Assembly: GCA_002077045.2 (NCBI GenBank)
Contig: KZ111160.1
Coordinates: 110,437 to 174,436 of the forward strand
Length of the DNA: 64,000 nt
DNA from: Rachicladosporium sp. CCFEE 5018
Taxonomy: Eukaryota > Ascomycota > Dothideomycetes > Cladosporiales > Cladosporiaceae
Direction of reading: 5' to 3'
Positions 9,283 through 18,905 of the stretch are shown here, piece after piece. Each line of letters starts with the position of its first letter. Position 1 is the stretch's first letter. Position numbers and translations under genes: made by a program. Below the pieces are notes generated by a model. The model was not told the origin of the DNA. It saw only the letters and a list, made by a program, of their open reading frames with translations, and did no database searches.

Positions 9283-9843
9283 GAAGGCGCTAATGAGACA
9301 CGAGGGCGTTTGGGGTTTGATGCGGATTCTGGGCACGGGGATGGGGACAGGATGGCGGGGGACAGCACACGAGCATCGGGGTGCCCTGAGGTGTCGACTA
9401 AAGGCCACATGTCCGAGTTCGAGAGCGAGCCTGCCGAGTCGAATGCCGATACACCGCGCACCAGTATTGGCAGCTCTTCCTCGCAAGCCGCTGGGTTCCG
9501 GCGATATGGTGGCACAGTCAGCTACCCGACCAGCAGGACTAATAGCTTCACCAACGGCAGCAGTATCGCCCGCAAACATACTCCCTATGGCACAGCCAGC
9601 GGCATCAGCAAAGTCCAGATTCCCTCAGCACGAAGCTCCATGAGCTCAGCTCGCACGGCACCATCGACACCGAAAGGTGACTGGGATGAGCTACTGTCTG
9701 CGGGCTCCAAGAAGAAGACTTTGCTAGACTTCCAACGAGAGGCATTGCCTATTCCAGAGGACGAGGCCGGGGCTGGAAATGAGGTGCGGGATGCTGGGGG
9801 TGGCGCTGAGGAAGCGGTGGCAGGCGATCGGAGGACTTGGTAG
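9283..9843 (+). CDS. Conserved in-frame extension after the VPS26a stop (possible long C-terminal isoform)
   Basis: Directly after the VPS26 TAG the same frame stays open for about 186 codons. There is no ATG near its start; the first ATG shared with the other copy is in the context GHMSEFESEP, around 9409. The frame is Ser/Thr-rich and low complexity, but its last third has conserved blocks: RYGGTVSY, PSARSSMSSARTAPSTP, GDWDELLSAGSKKKTLLD and VAGDRRTW. Against the second copy (19845-20387) most base changes are silent and the only indel is 18 nt, a multiple of three, so translation is likely. A non-canonical donor, CAG|GCAAGC at 9271-9279, sits just before the stop. Splicing from it to an in-frame acceptor (for example one ending at 9390) would skip the TAG. 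Stop-codon readthrough is the alternative. The family and role of the tail are unknown to me. Confidence 0.5.
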   Translation, partial: EGANETRGRLGFDADSGHGDGDRMAGDSTRASGCPEVSTKGHMSEFESEPAESNADTPRTSIGSSSSQAAGFRRYGGTVSYPTSRTNSFTNGSSIARKHTPYGTASGISKVQIPSARSSMSSARTAPSTPKGDWDELLSAGSKKKTLLDFQREALPIPEDEAGAGNEVRDAGGGAEEAVAGDRRTW

Positions 9844-10916
9844 TGTACTAGCAGCAACGCGGAAAATCGGTAGCTGTACGTACAAGTTTGCTAATCAGTC
9901 CCTATCAGACGGCACCATGATACCATGACAGAGCTGTTTTAAACCGCAGTCCGTAGCTACGGAATGTAGCCCTCTTGCGAATTTCCCATCTAGCCGACTT
10001 TCGGAAGGTCTGTCACTGGATTGCAAAAAGTTTATACGCTTGAAAGAGGCCACAATGCCCTTTGCTACGGGCTTCTAATCTTGCACGTATGCCGATGGAG
10101 TGGGCTTCCACGCATAATATCGAACCGTCTCTCGTTCATGCAGCGATAGAACTTGGAAACTCTGGCGTGGTTGACAGCGGCACACTCGAGCAAGCGACGG
10201 CGTGGAGTGCAGATCAATACGTGGACGACCAGTGGGATTCATGGCAATGTATTCTACACGATGCGATCGACCTTTTCGGCGGCGAAGAGCAATAACTGGA
10301 TCGGCAGATCAATGGACGCACTTCGAGGCTGTAATGTAGGCTGGCAGTTCGTACGCCACTAGGGTCCAAGACGATGGCTTCATGACGGGCACCTGTCGTG
10401 GCGAACCGCCGTTGCTCACCGATAGCTCCAAAATCTGGGGGCACAATCGAGGTAAAGGGAGATCTTGGACTATGTAGACAACGACGATTGCTGACCCTGA
10501 CGCGGACTGAGCATGATATGTAAGTGCGGTTTCCGCCTGCCTTGTAAGACGCCCGCGTCTGAAATTGACACTGGGCTTTATCGTTCGCTCGCCTTTCAGC
10601 CAATTTCCCGCTCCATATGCACGAACGAAAGATTGCTGCACCACGCTGGCCCATAGCGCACAAGACTCTGCTGACTTTGCAACATCGGCCACTGGGGGTC
10701 CATGCCCATTCGTATGCTATCGCAGCGATTGTCAGTTGATCGCTTCCTGAGGTTGCTCATTCCTGGGCTCGACGGAACCGGCATGTGTCTATCCAATTGT
10801 AAGAACGCTTGATCTGTGTGCTCCTGGATGTGACGCTTCAAGTCTTCTGGAGGAACGAACCGCTAGCTTGTTTGGGTGCAAATGTGCCACGCTTGAACAG
10901 CCCCTCAATCAAACTC
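9844..10916. other. Intergenic, no gene recognised
   Basis: Unrelated to the sequence after the second VPS26 copy (20388 on), so similarity between the two versions stops at the end of the VPS26 extension. A 68-codon ATG frame at 10089-10295 has no recognisable features. The right half is the 3' flank of ZF1. Confidence 0.4.
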
Positions 10917-11897
10917 TCAGCTACTAGCTGTCATTTGTGCTTGCAGAACCGCTGCTCGTGTCATATGCTCAGCAAGCAGCTTCATGGACGTTGCGTCACC
11001 GCTCTCCACACTCGTCCGTAACTTCTCCATCAGAGCGCTGTGTTCGCCACCGAGGATACGGTCCAGCGTTCTGGTCACTTCCAGCATCTCCCTCTTGGCA
11101 GTCTCATCGACTGTGTTTGAGAAAGGTGTTAGAGCATCGTGTTCAGCAGCGAACACGCTCTCGTTCAAAGTAGTGAAATCGTCGAGCGGTGATGCGTCTC
11201 TGCATCTTTTCAGAGGACGCTCAGGCTTCGCAGGCCCACCAAGTCTACATGTTTTTATATGCTGATTGTAGTGGTCCTTGCGGGTCAAGACTTTGGTACA
11301 ATTCGGGCATTTGTGACCGCCAACCTTGTGGGTGGCTTTGTGTCGAAGATACACGTCTCTCCGTGAGTAGTTCTTCGGGCAGTGCTTGCACTGGAAAGGA
11401 TTGTGGCCAGAAATTTTGCCGTGCCTTTCCAGGTCGAGAGCGGCAGCAAAGCTTCTAAAGCAGAGTGCGCACTGATACTTCTTGGGCCAGCCAGCTTCAC
11501 TTGACGAGTCTGCAGACGATAGCGATCCGATGGGCGAGAGTGTATCTATTGATCTTCGTGCTCCCGGCAGGGTACAGTCCTCATACCTGGGGATACCTCG
11601 ACTGCCATCGGCAGGTAGATCGTGGAGGTGTCGCGCTGACTGCTCAAGGTACACGGACACTGTTTGCGGCGTCGCCAAGTCATGAATGGAATTATCATCG
11701 TCGAGGAAAGGGGGCTGTAGCGAGTAGCCCCTTCGCATCTCTTGGTCGAAGTGAGCCACATTGAGGCTGTCGAAAGCAGAAGAGGCGGACAGCAGGCGGT
11801 GATGTGAAGAGAGTGAAAGATTTGGACACCATGGCTGATCGAGTGCAGCGTTGTTCCGGTACTCGTGCAACGAACGAGGCTGAATCAGAGCCATCAA
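10917..11897 (-). CDS. C2H2 zinc-finger protein ZF1 (module 1 regulator)
   Basis: Single exon, 326 residues. A second in-frame ATG follows the first directly. Residues 1-140 are low complexity and partly acidic. Three zinc fingers occupy about 143-217: C-x2-C-x12-H-x5-H (YQCALCFRSF...RHGKISGH), C-x2-C-x12-H-x3-H (FQCKHCPKNY...RHKATH) and a C2HC finger (CPNCTKVL...HIKTC). After a linker with FTTLNESVFAAEHDALTP comes a conserved C-terminal segment (MLEVTRTLDRILGGEHSAL, then SMKLLAEHMTRAAVLQAQ) shared with ZF2 and ZF3. It is probably a DNA-binding regulator in the nucleus. It lies head to head with Y1, starts 1.83 kb apart. The intron found after the third finger in ZF2 and ZF3 is absent here. 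It resembles ZF2 more than ZF3. Confidence 0.82.
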   Translation of the reverse strand: MMALIQPRSLHEYRNNAALDQPWCPNLSLSSHHRLLSASSAFDSLNVAHFDQEMRRGYSLQPPFLDDDNSIHDLATPQTVSVYLEQSARHLHDLPADGSRGIPRYEDCTLPGARRSIDTLSPIGSLSSADSSSEAGWPKKYQCALCFRSFAAALDLERHGKISGHNPFQCKHCPKNYSRRDVYLRHKATHKVGGHKCPNCTKVLTRKDHYNQHIKTCRLGGPAKPERPLKRCRDASPLDDFTTLNESVFAAEHDALTPFSNTVDETAKREMLEVTRTLDRILGGEHSALMEKLRTSVESGDATSMKLLAEHMTRAAVLQAQMTASS

Positions 11898-13729
11898 GGG
11901 CTTTAAGCTGAGGCGGGATTGGAGAGAAAGAGAAATTGAACGAAGCTACGGGGCGCAACGCCAACCGCAAAAGACATGCGGCTCAACTGCTGGGCCTAAC
12001 ATAGCTGAGACGTGGGGGAGGAGAAGTGCCTAGTCGGAGTTGCGCAGCATTGTGACTGGGCGGGCGCCGGAAGAGTGATACAACACATCGCTGTTGCGGC
12101 TCTGCGGAAGCCCTTCTGCGATTCGGCCGTGCCAAGACTATCGGTGGTCAGTGAGCAATGCAGAGCTGGTCCCGTGTTGTGCAATATTACGTTTCCCATA
12201 ACGAGAATCAAGCCGGAGATAGCTGGAAGACTTGCGCTCTCGTGGACTTGACTGTAACCTAAGTTGATCAATCCTTCTGATCTGTTGTGCAGATGGCTTG
12301 GAACCACAATGCTGTATGCCTGAACCTTAATGTGGTGTTCAGGCCAAGGTGAGACAGTCGGTGCAGACACTACTTGGCGACGGGCAGGGGTAGGTGCCGC
12401 CGGGAGCACACGAGTCTCTCGGAAACCACTAGCGTCTTATGGACCATGCGCCTGGCAGGCTGGCGTTGTCTGACTTCACCACTGGAGTCTCACGCTACCT
12501 GCATAGATCTTGCCCATGGGCAAATGGCAAATGGCCCAATATTCTGGAGGCACTCGTTGCGTCTATATGTGTGACTCGCGTCCCTAGTATGCACGGCAAT
12601 TCACTTTTCTTTCCCTGTGCGGTGGAGGGTCTCCGCTGCAGCTGCTCTTCTTACTTACAAGCCTCAGGCCGATAGGTTTGCCTCTTTTCCTCATGCACTC
12701 CAATCGCCGATACTCGCTCCAGGTCTCCCCTCACTCGCGCATCAGCTCGCACTCGGTCACCTAGACCATGACTACGCGGCGTCATGCGCTGCAGTAGCAC
12801 GCACACGCTGCACAGAAGCAGGTCTGCTTCCTCGACGCGGTCGAATCAACGAACGACGCTTCCTGCTGCACGATTGCGTTTCGTCACGCGGTGGCACACG
12901 AATCGATCCAATGAGAGCATAAGCCGAGATACGACATGACGCGCCAGCGTGGGGGCAATAGCGGGAGCAGAGGACGACCGGTCACACATCCACCGTACGA
13001 GCTATTTCGTCGCAGCGGAGTCATGGTCAGTTCTAGCATTGGAATGGCTGGTGGCGGCGAAGAGGAGAGACGCAATCGCAGACCGGAGATTGAGGCGAGC
13101 AGCTTCCTCGCATCAACGATGCTGTTCTAAGTAGCGATACCGGCGTCGACAAACCCTGGTGGGCAACCCACACCAAGATCTCGCTGGAGCCATGCGGCAG
13201 CGGCTGCCGATATCCAGCGAGTCAAGCTAACGTTTGCGCTGAAGATGATGTGCCAAGTGCTGCTTCCGCATTCCCGTGTGTCCGTCCGCTGGCACTCAGC
13301 ACCGGTGAACAGCATTCCTGGCGAATGTGCTCAGCGGCACCCACATGGTGTCCGCGGCATTGACTGTTCGGCCAAGGTCACGATCTCAGTCCCACGATGT
13401 GGCAACAGGCGTTGGGCGCACGTTACATGGAGCCCCTTCTTCTAGCTGGGGTCTGCGGGGAAACTTGGGCGGGGCGGATAAGCGTGTCGAGGGGCGCAAA
13501 GGGCGATCTCCACGAATGGTTCGGACCTGCAGCCAGCAGGCTCGCCGACCGACTCGTCCAGACAGGGTAGGTCTTTCTCCTACATTTTGCCACTCTGCGC
13601 TATCCGCGTTTCAAGCTACCCTTCCCTTATCATCCGTTCTCTCGCCCACTTTCTGCTATCTCGTACACTGATCGGCAGCGAGCGTCATCGTTCGAGGTAT
13701 TCACAATCAGCACTTGATTCGTGAACAAC
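11898..13729. promoter_or_regulatory. Divergent ZF1-Y1 intergenic region
   Basis: 1,832 bp between two divergent starts, nearly the same length as in the other two modules (1,909 and 1,834 bp). No convincing gene or repeat is visible. It is the presumed shared control region of the pair. I see no clear similarity with the corresponding regions at 22242-24150 or 30298-32131. Confidence 0.4.
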
Positions 13730-14657
13730 ATGCCGGCAAGTGACCTCCGGCGGGCTCAGGCTCCTTCGAGTTCACAGCGACGCAGAAGCGGCGAACCAAG
13801 GAGCTCAGGAGATCATGAACGCGGCGAAGGAGCGCATGAAGGCAATACAGGAATACAACGGACGAGCGAAACTCCACCACGCCCTCCTACTCATCTGTAT
13901 GGTATGTACCCAGAACCAGCGACGCCGTCTGTCATCAATGAAATGCTGACCATTCCAAGGTACAACGCCGTCTCCCTACACCGTCTCACTCTCGACAACC
14001 TCGGATCCAAATGACTATACGCTCCGTCAAGCCTCTCCAAACACTACGCCGAGCTTGCAAACTGCTCGAGTGATGAATCAAGAGCTAGGTCGCACGTCGT
14101 CGATCAACCGCACACTTACAGGACGCTTCGTGAATAGCGGGTGTCAATACTACGGACCGAACGACGAAGATCAGTACTACGGAGATCAACCACAATCCAT
14201 GTCTCCTGAGTCCGACACCAAGTGCTTGCTTGGAGGCATCGTCAGCCCCGTGTATGAGAAAGCTCACGGCGTGCAGACTGCCTTTCAAGGTGTTGCAGCC
14301 CTCGCTACTGCCAGCACTGGACACTGGCCGGGAGCCAATGCCTCTCTACCTTTGGCCCAGCCACCGACCGCTCAGCAAGCACGGTCCTCAAGCCCTGCAT
14401 ACTACACATCACCGCCCGCATCTACGTCCCAGTTGCGTCGCCCAACTGTCGCCCGGCCATCTCGCGCATCTGCCACGAGCCCACCGCAGCAGCCGGCCAA
14501 TACACGTCAAATCACTTCTCGCGCACAGCCACTGCAGGTCACCGCCTACAACACTGCTAGCTTGCGGTCGAGATCCTCGGGTACCGCGACCACTCCGCCT
14601 ACTTCCGGCTACGATCAGCAGAGACCTCGATTTTATCGCGGCGCTGGCCCAAGCTAA
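13730..14657 (+). CDS. Arg/Pro/Ser-rich protein Y1 of the GVQ-AF family (partner of ZF1)
   Basis: Two exons: 13730-13901 and 13960-14657. The 58-nt intron 13902-13959 (GTATGT, branch GCTGACC, CCAAG) is phase 1; the product is 289 residues. No known domain is recognised. It has an Arg-rich N-terminus (MPASDLRRAQ, QRRRSGE), then a Ser/Thr/Pro-rich region, then CQYYGPNDED. The core is SPVYEKAHGVQTAFQG, followed by TVARPSRA and the C-terminal end SGYDQQRPRFYRGAGPS. The same ordered motifs occur in Y2, Z1 and Z2, and the phase-1 intron is at the same place in all of them. It is predicted to be disordered and soluble, with no signal peptide or membrane segment. Function unknown; pairing with a zinc-finger gene suggests a shared process. 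Confidence 0.7.
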
Positions 14658-15510
14658 GCCGATGAATGCTTCACGCGATCAAATCACCGTCTCTGGCTGT
14701 CTAATACATGCAATATCTCACTGAACATCGTCGCTTACACATGGCACATCGACGTAGGCGCGATCCCGTCCCTAGACACTCTCATGCGGACGCGTTATGT
14801 CGCCCACCACACTTTCTGCTGTCGCGGTCGAAGCTTCCTGATGCATTGCGGCACCAATCTCAATAGCCACCCACTATAACGCCGCGGCGTCGGCACCACC
14901 ATCTTGGCTCGGCACCGTCTGCTTGGACGTTGTCCTCGTGGAGTCATCTGGAACTCAAACCGCGCTGCAGCACCATCAGCACGAAATGATCATCTTCTCC
15001 GACATTTGGCACATGTCCTACGACGTACTGTCCCATTTTACCCGTAATCTCAAAGGGTGACCCGCGTGAGGGATCACGCACTTTGAACACGTCACAAATT
15101 CTTTTGTTGAAGATGATCTGCGCTTTGAGGAATTGCTCATACTCGGATTAGCACACCCGGAGGTCTCTTCGTGGATTCACGGGAATCGGTCCCTTTCTAT
15201 TCAGGCTGCAGATACGAGGATTGATTTATGAGGGACGAACGAGAATATTTCGGTCAGTTAATTCGTGTTCATAGTGCTATTTTGCAAGTATTAGGTAGCA
15301 GTGTGAGTACATTATGCAAGCTTTTGATCCGTCCATCTCTTCGCTGTGTCAATTCTACTATGTAATCGTCTTGTGGCTACTCAGACGTTACGCTGGCATG
15401 ACACCCATGTCTCTCTTTGCTTCGGTGCACACACATTGTAAGGTACTTTGGAAACCGACAACGACATGGTTAGTGAGCGAAAGCAGTGAATACACCTAGT
15501 ACATGTTCAA
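14658..15510. other. Intergenic, no gene recognised
   Basis: 3' flank of Y1 on the plus strand and of W1/Z1 on the minus strand. AT content rises after about 15040. A 61-codon frame at 15314-15499 has no supporting feature. Confidence 0.4.
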
Positions 15511-16137
15511 TTACATTATCCCAACCCCAGTCACACATCCAACCTTGTCGCACATGAGCACGACACCATAACTCCATTCCAAGTAGCGCATAAGACGTCC
15601 AGCCCTTTTGACATCTACAAAGTCGAGCCAATCCGTATCAACGCCAGCCGTGATCCGGGTATATCCAAACAAAAGGCCGTGCAAGTAGTACGTGAATATC
15701 TTTGTGAGTGCTTTGCGTAATCGAGGCGCAGTTTCCCAGGTGGGTTTAGGAGATGGAGGTTTCGTGCTGAAAAGGGCCGATGATCTCCAGCGCGACGACG
15801 CAGTGGATTGAATTATCTTGTATGCTTTCGGATGGATGATTGAACGTTTGTCATGTGCGGTATGAGAGACCACGCGGCCTTGTTGTAGGTTGTCGCTGCC
15901 CTGGACCAACGCCAGGAGCCTGATGTCAGGCACCACAGAGCCGCTCGACAGTAGACAAAGACCAGTTGTAGGAGTGAGGGTGTGGTTACCTGACCTGGCG
16001 CACGCCCCGGCAAGCGTACGGCCATCTATGTGCGCGTCCAACGTAGGTGAATACGGAGGCTTGAGTGACGAGGGACAGCGAGCAAATCGTGTGAGAGTTC
16101 CAGTCGAAAGTAACAATGAGAGGTCCGAATTAGTCAA
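15511..16137 (-). other. Conserved ORF-like segment W1 downstream of Z1
   Basis: A 208-codon open frame on the same strand as Z1, starting 42 nt after the Z1 stop. It has no ATG near its start (TTG at 16137). The part around 15590-15665 reads YTRITAGVDTDWLDFVDV and matches HTRITNGVDGAWPDFVDV at the same place after Z2 (W2). Several base differences between them are silent, which hints at coding. It could be a small gene with an unseen first exon, an alternative 3' exon of Z, or a decaying gene. I recognise no domain. Confidence 0.35.
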
Positions 16138-16178
16138 AGGTGACGGTCAGTGAGACGCCACTCGGTGAGACGGCGACC

Positions 16179-17060
16179 TCAAGGTCTCCGCGGCGGGTAG
16201 CCGTACCGAGGCGGGTCTGGACCGGACGGTCTACGCATAGACCGTGGCGTTTGGGATTCGAGATCTAGGCGAGCCGGACGAGCAACGAGCTGACGGGTGC
16301 GCTGAGCTGGGGTGGCACGGGGTGCCCATGTGTAATGAGCCTCTGGCTCCCGCGGCTGAGGAGCCATCACAGGCTGGGAGGGTGCGACGTGGAACATCTG
16401 CGCTTGAGCCCGGTAGTAGGTCGTGCCGGAAGCCTCCCGAGCCAGAGGACTGTAGTATGCTGCCTGCACGCCACTGAAGCGTCCATAGACCGGGCTGTCG
16501 ATGTCGGCAAGGATGTCCTCCTCCTCGTCATCGTCACTCCCAGACTCGGACTCGGTGTCGGATTCATCATCAGACTGCGCGTCTGCGGCATCGCGGCGTT
16601 GGGGTCCGGTGTAATATTGTTCGAGGCTCTGCGGATACGAGTTCTCGAGGGTGCGCTGCGCATAGCGGGGAGGTGTTCCCGCGGCGCCAGGTTCAGCAGG
16701 GTCGGCTTGCGAGGTGTGTGAAGCGCGTCGCGGCCGTGCATCGTATGCAGCGCGCGCAGTCGCGGAGGAGTACTGAGTCACTGCAACGTTGTCGTCGCAG
16801 GACAGGTCGCGGTGAGATGATGTATTTTCTATCTCATGTTAGTGACGTGAAGTGCCTCATCACTACCGAGCACACGTACCAGTCATGCGAGCGTCCACTG
16901 TCCCAGTCGACGATGTCGCGGAGAGCGCGGCCTGAGGACGGACCTGAGGAGCGGTCGGTACAGGGCGGCCAGCAGTAGATGGAGGTGCGGCGCCGTTCGC
17001 GCCGGTTCGTCGTCGCGGCGATTTCTCACGTCGACGGTCGTTCCTGCGGTTCTCCGGCAT
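16179..17060 (-). CDS. Arg/Pro-rich acidic protein Z1 of the GVQ-AF family
   Basis: Two exons: 16880-17060 and 16179-16828. The intron 16829-16879 (51 nt, GTACGT...GATAG) is phase 1; the product is 276 residues. The N-terminus is very basic (MPENRRNDRRREKSPRRRTG). Exon 2 has LEQYYTGPQRRD, then a run of Asp/Glu/Ser (SDDESDTESESGSDDDEEED), the core SPVYGRFSGVQAAYYS, QLVARPARLD and the end PPRYGYPPRRP. Motif order matches Y1 and Y2. No signal peptide, membrane segment or known domain. The part from 16611 to the gap at 17099 is identical to Z3 at 29848-30335, while Z2 differs at several positions, which bears on the assembly. Function unknown. Confidence 0.75.
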
Positions 17061-17098
17061 ACTGAGAAACTAAGGTGCGCTGTAGGTGTGATCAGTCG
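16611..17098. repeat. Contig-end overlap: identical to 29848-30335
   Basis: The 488 bases that end the first contig match the first 488 bases of the third contig with no difference that I could find. The homologous stretch in the middle contig (from 27475) carries several substitutions. This marks an unmerged overlap between contigs from the same haplotype. Confidence 0.8.
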
Positions 17099-17118
17099 NN
17101 NNNNNNNNNNNNNNNNNN
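17099..17118. other. Assembly gap (20 N)
   Basis: Exactly 20 N. The sequence before it ends just upstream of the Z1 start; the sequence after it begins in the middle of a second hmgA copy. Confidence 0.99.
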
Positions 17119-17699
17119 CTTACAAGTACGATCTCGGGCGGTTCAATACGATGGGTTCGATCAGCTACGATCATCCGGACCCGAGTATCTTCACCGTCTT
17201 GACTGCGCCGAGTGACCATGCAGGAACGGCTGTAGCAGATTTCGTTATCTTCCCTCCGCGGTGGCTAGTGGCTGAGGATACGTTCCGACCGCCTTGGTAC
17301 CACCGCAATACGATGAGCGAGTTCATGGGTCTCATCGGAGGCCAGTACGATGCCAAGACTGGCGGTGGCTTCCAACCGGGTGGAGCAAGTCTGCATAATG
17401 TCATGTCGGGTCATGGCCCTGATGCTGTCACCCATGAGAAGGCTTCCGAAGCAGAGCTGAAGCCTGTGAAAGTTGGCGAGGGGAGTATGGCGTTCATGTT
17501 TGAGAGTTGCTTTATGGTCGGTGTTACGGATTGGGGATTGAAGACTTGTAATAAGCTGCAAGAAGGGTATAACGCTGAAAGCTGGGAGCCGCTGAAGGCG
17601 AGATTTCGGCGACCGGGAGTCGATGTGAATGGTGGGAATCGCGTGAATAAGGACATCAAGGCTGATGAGTATCTTACTGGGGCGTCAGGAGATCAATGA
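17119..17699 (+). CDS. hmgA: Homogentisate 1,2-dioxygenase, second copy, 5' part missing in the gap
   Basis: Matches 6556-7136 (residues about 284-476 of the first copy), including the iron ligands in WYHRNTMSEFMG and SGHGPD. The frame is intact to the TGA. Identity is near complete up to about 17545. The last 50 codons hold clustered differences, for example KTCNKLQ against KTCKKLQ, PGVDV against PGADV, and NKDIKADEY against KKDIKADDY. The missing 5' part coincides with the gap, so this is an incomplete contig end and not evidence of a broken gene. It is probably the allele or homeolog of 5706-7136. Confidence 0.9.
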
Positions 17700-18905
17700 G
17701 CATGCTGGTGCGATGAGAAGCCCTGCAAGAATCAGGCCAGAGAGATCGGAAAGAGTGTTCCACAGGGATTCGAACCCTTCACCTGCGCATCCAGGATAAA
17801 ACTTCTTGGCAGCAAAAGGGAAGGAGTGCAAGCACCGTTGGGTGCCGGAGCCCATGAACCTGGCATGCCAGTCACGGACCTCCCGGGTTAATTGGTTGTC
17901 GCTGACTTCCCTAGCAATGTGATCAATAGTGTCGAATATATAGACCATCCCCCAAAGCAATCGAACTCTAGCGTGGCAAAGCAGGCGTTCAGTGTGACTC
18001 CGCCGCCTTCGAACCCGCGACCTGCAGGTGACTCAGAGGCGGCAAACGGCGCAAAAAGGGGAGGAGTGCTGCAGTCACTGTGGATGCCCGCCGTCTTACG
18101 CTCGGTATTGCTGGCTGCAGTGGGCGACATAGTTGAGGTTTCGCTGACTTCCCTGGGAAATCCAGTCGTGTCCTATGGTTATATAGACTTATCTCAGGCG
18201 CGTGACTAGGGCCATACATTGGGAACCATTCGAGCTTTCTCTAAGTCGTAGCGCCAGACATTCCCAAAGTACAGTACATCGTCTGAGGATCAGCACGGCG
18301 TTTTGAAGTTGCATACTCATCGGTCATCGCATAAATGAATTGACTGCTGCCGCCTTCGAACGCGCGACCTGCAGACGAGGCAAAAGCAGCAAACGGGCCA
18401 AAAGGGAAGGAGTGCTGCAGTCACTGTGGGCGTCCGCGCCTACCAAGCTTCCACTGGCCTCCTGACGGTAGCGAACCATACTGTATGTTATTCGCTGACT
18501 TCCCTGAGGTGCTGCAGTGTGGAAGAAGGGTTTATATACCCAGTAGTAATGAGCGTGCCTGCTTGCCGACGCAATGTAGTGAGCATGCAAGTACTGGCTC
18601 ATTGCCTCAGACACTGCATATAGTCGGATGAGACGTACTACGTTCTGCAAGCGCACCTTATCATTGTTGTGCTGTACAGACGAATTCAGACAGAGTGGGT
18701 GCTGGCTTCCATGCGTGTCCTGTTGGAAGTCGTGCACAAAAGAGCAGCTTACACAATTCAACCGTGCATGAATGCTACCCACCTCACCTCCGCGTACACA
18801 GCAGGCAGCTCACCCCAGTCGATACACAACACACATCTCCGACCCCAGCAACACAGTGCGCACCTGGCGGATTGCTCGTCGCCTGTATATGGTACGTTCG
18901 CCGCC
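17700..18905. repeat. Second copy of the tRNA-like repeat spacer
   Basis: Corresponds to 7137-8343. From about 18000 to 18670 it is nearly identical to the first copy. The first ~300 bases are clearly more diverged. The copy at 17760-17790 keeps a better T-arm-like motif on the minus strand (AGGGTTCGAATCCCT) than its partner, so decay differs between versions. No protein gene. Confidence 0.45.

Noticed and set aside
8716..9579. A 287-codon minus-strand frame across VPS26
   Set aside because: Antisense of a highly conserved gene; no family resemblance.
9310..9843. Independent gene starting at 9310
   Set aside because: The codon at 9310 is TTG, not ATG, and the frame is continuous with VPS26 across the stop, so a tail of Vps26 is a better reading.
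16258..16737. Long plus-strand frames over Z1 and Z2 (for example 128 codons at 16335-16721)
   Set aside because: They are antisense shadows of the Z genes. The minus-strand reading has the conserved intron and motifs shared with Y1 and Y2.
17751..17860. Intact tRNA gene on the minus strand
   Set aside because: A good T-arm is present, but no acceptor stem or D-arm can be paired at the right distance.
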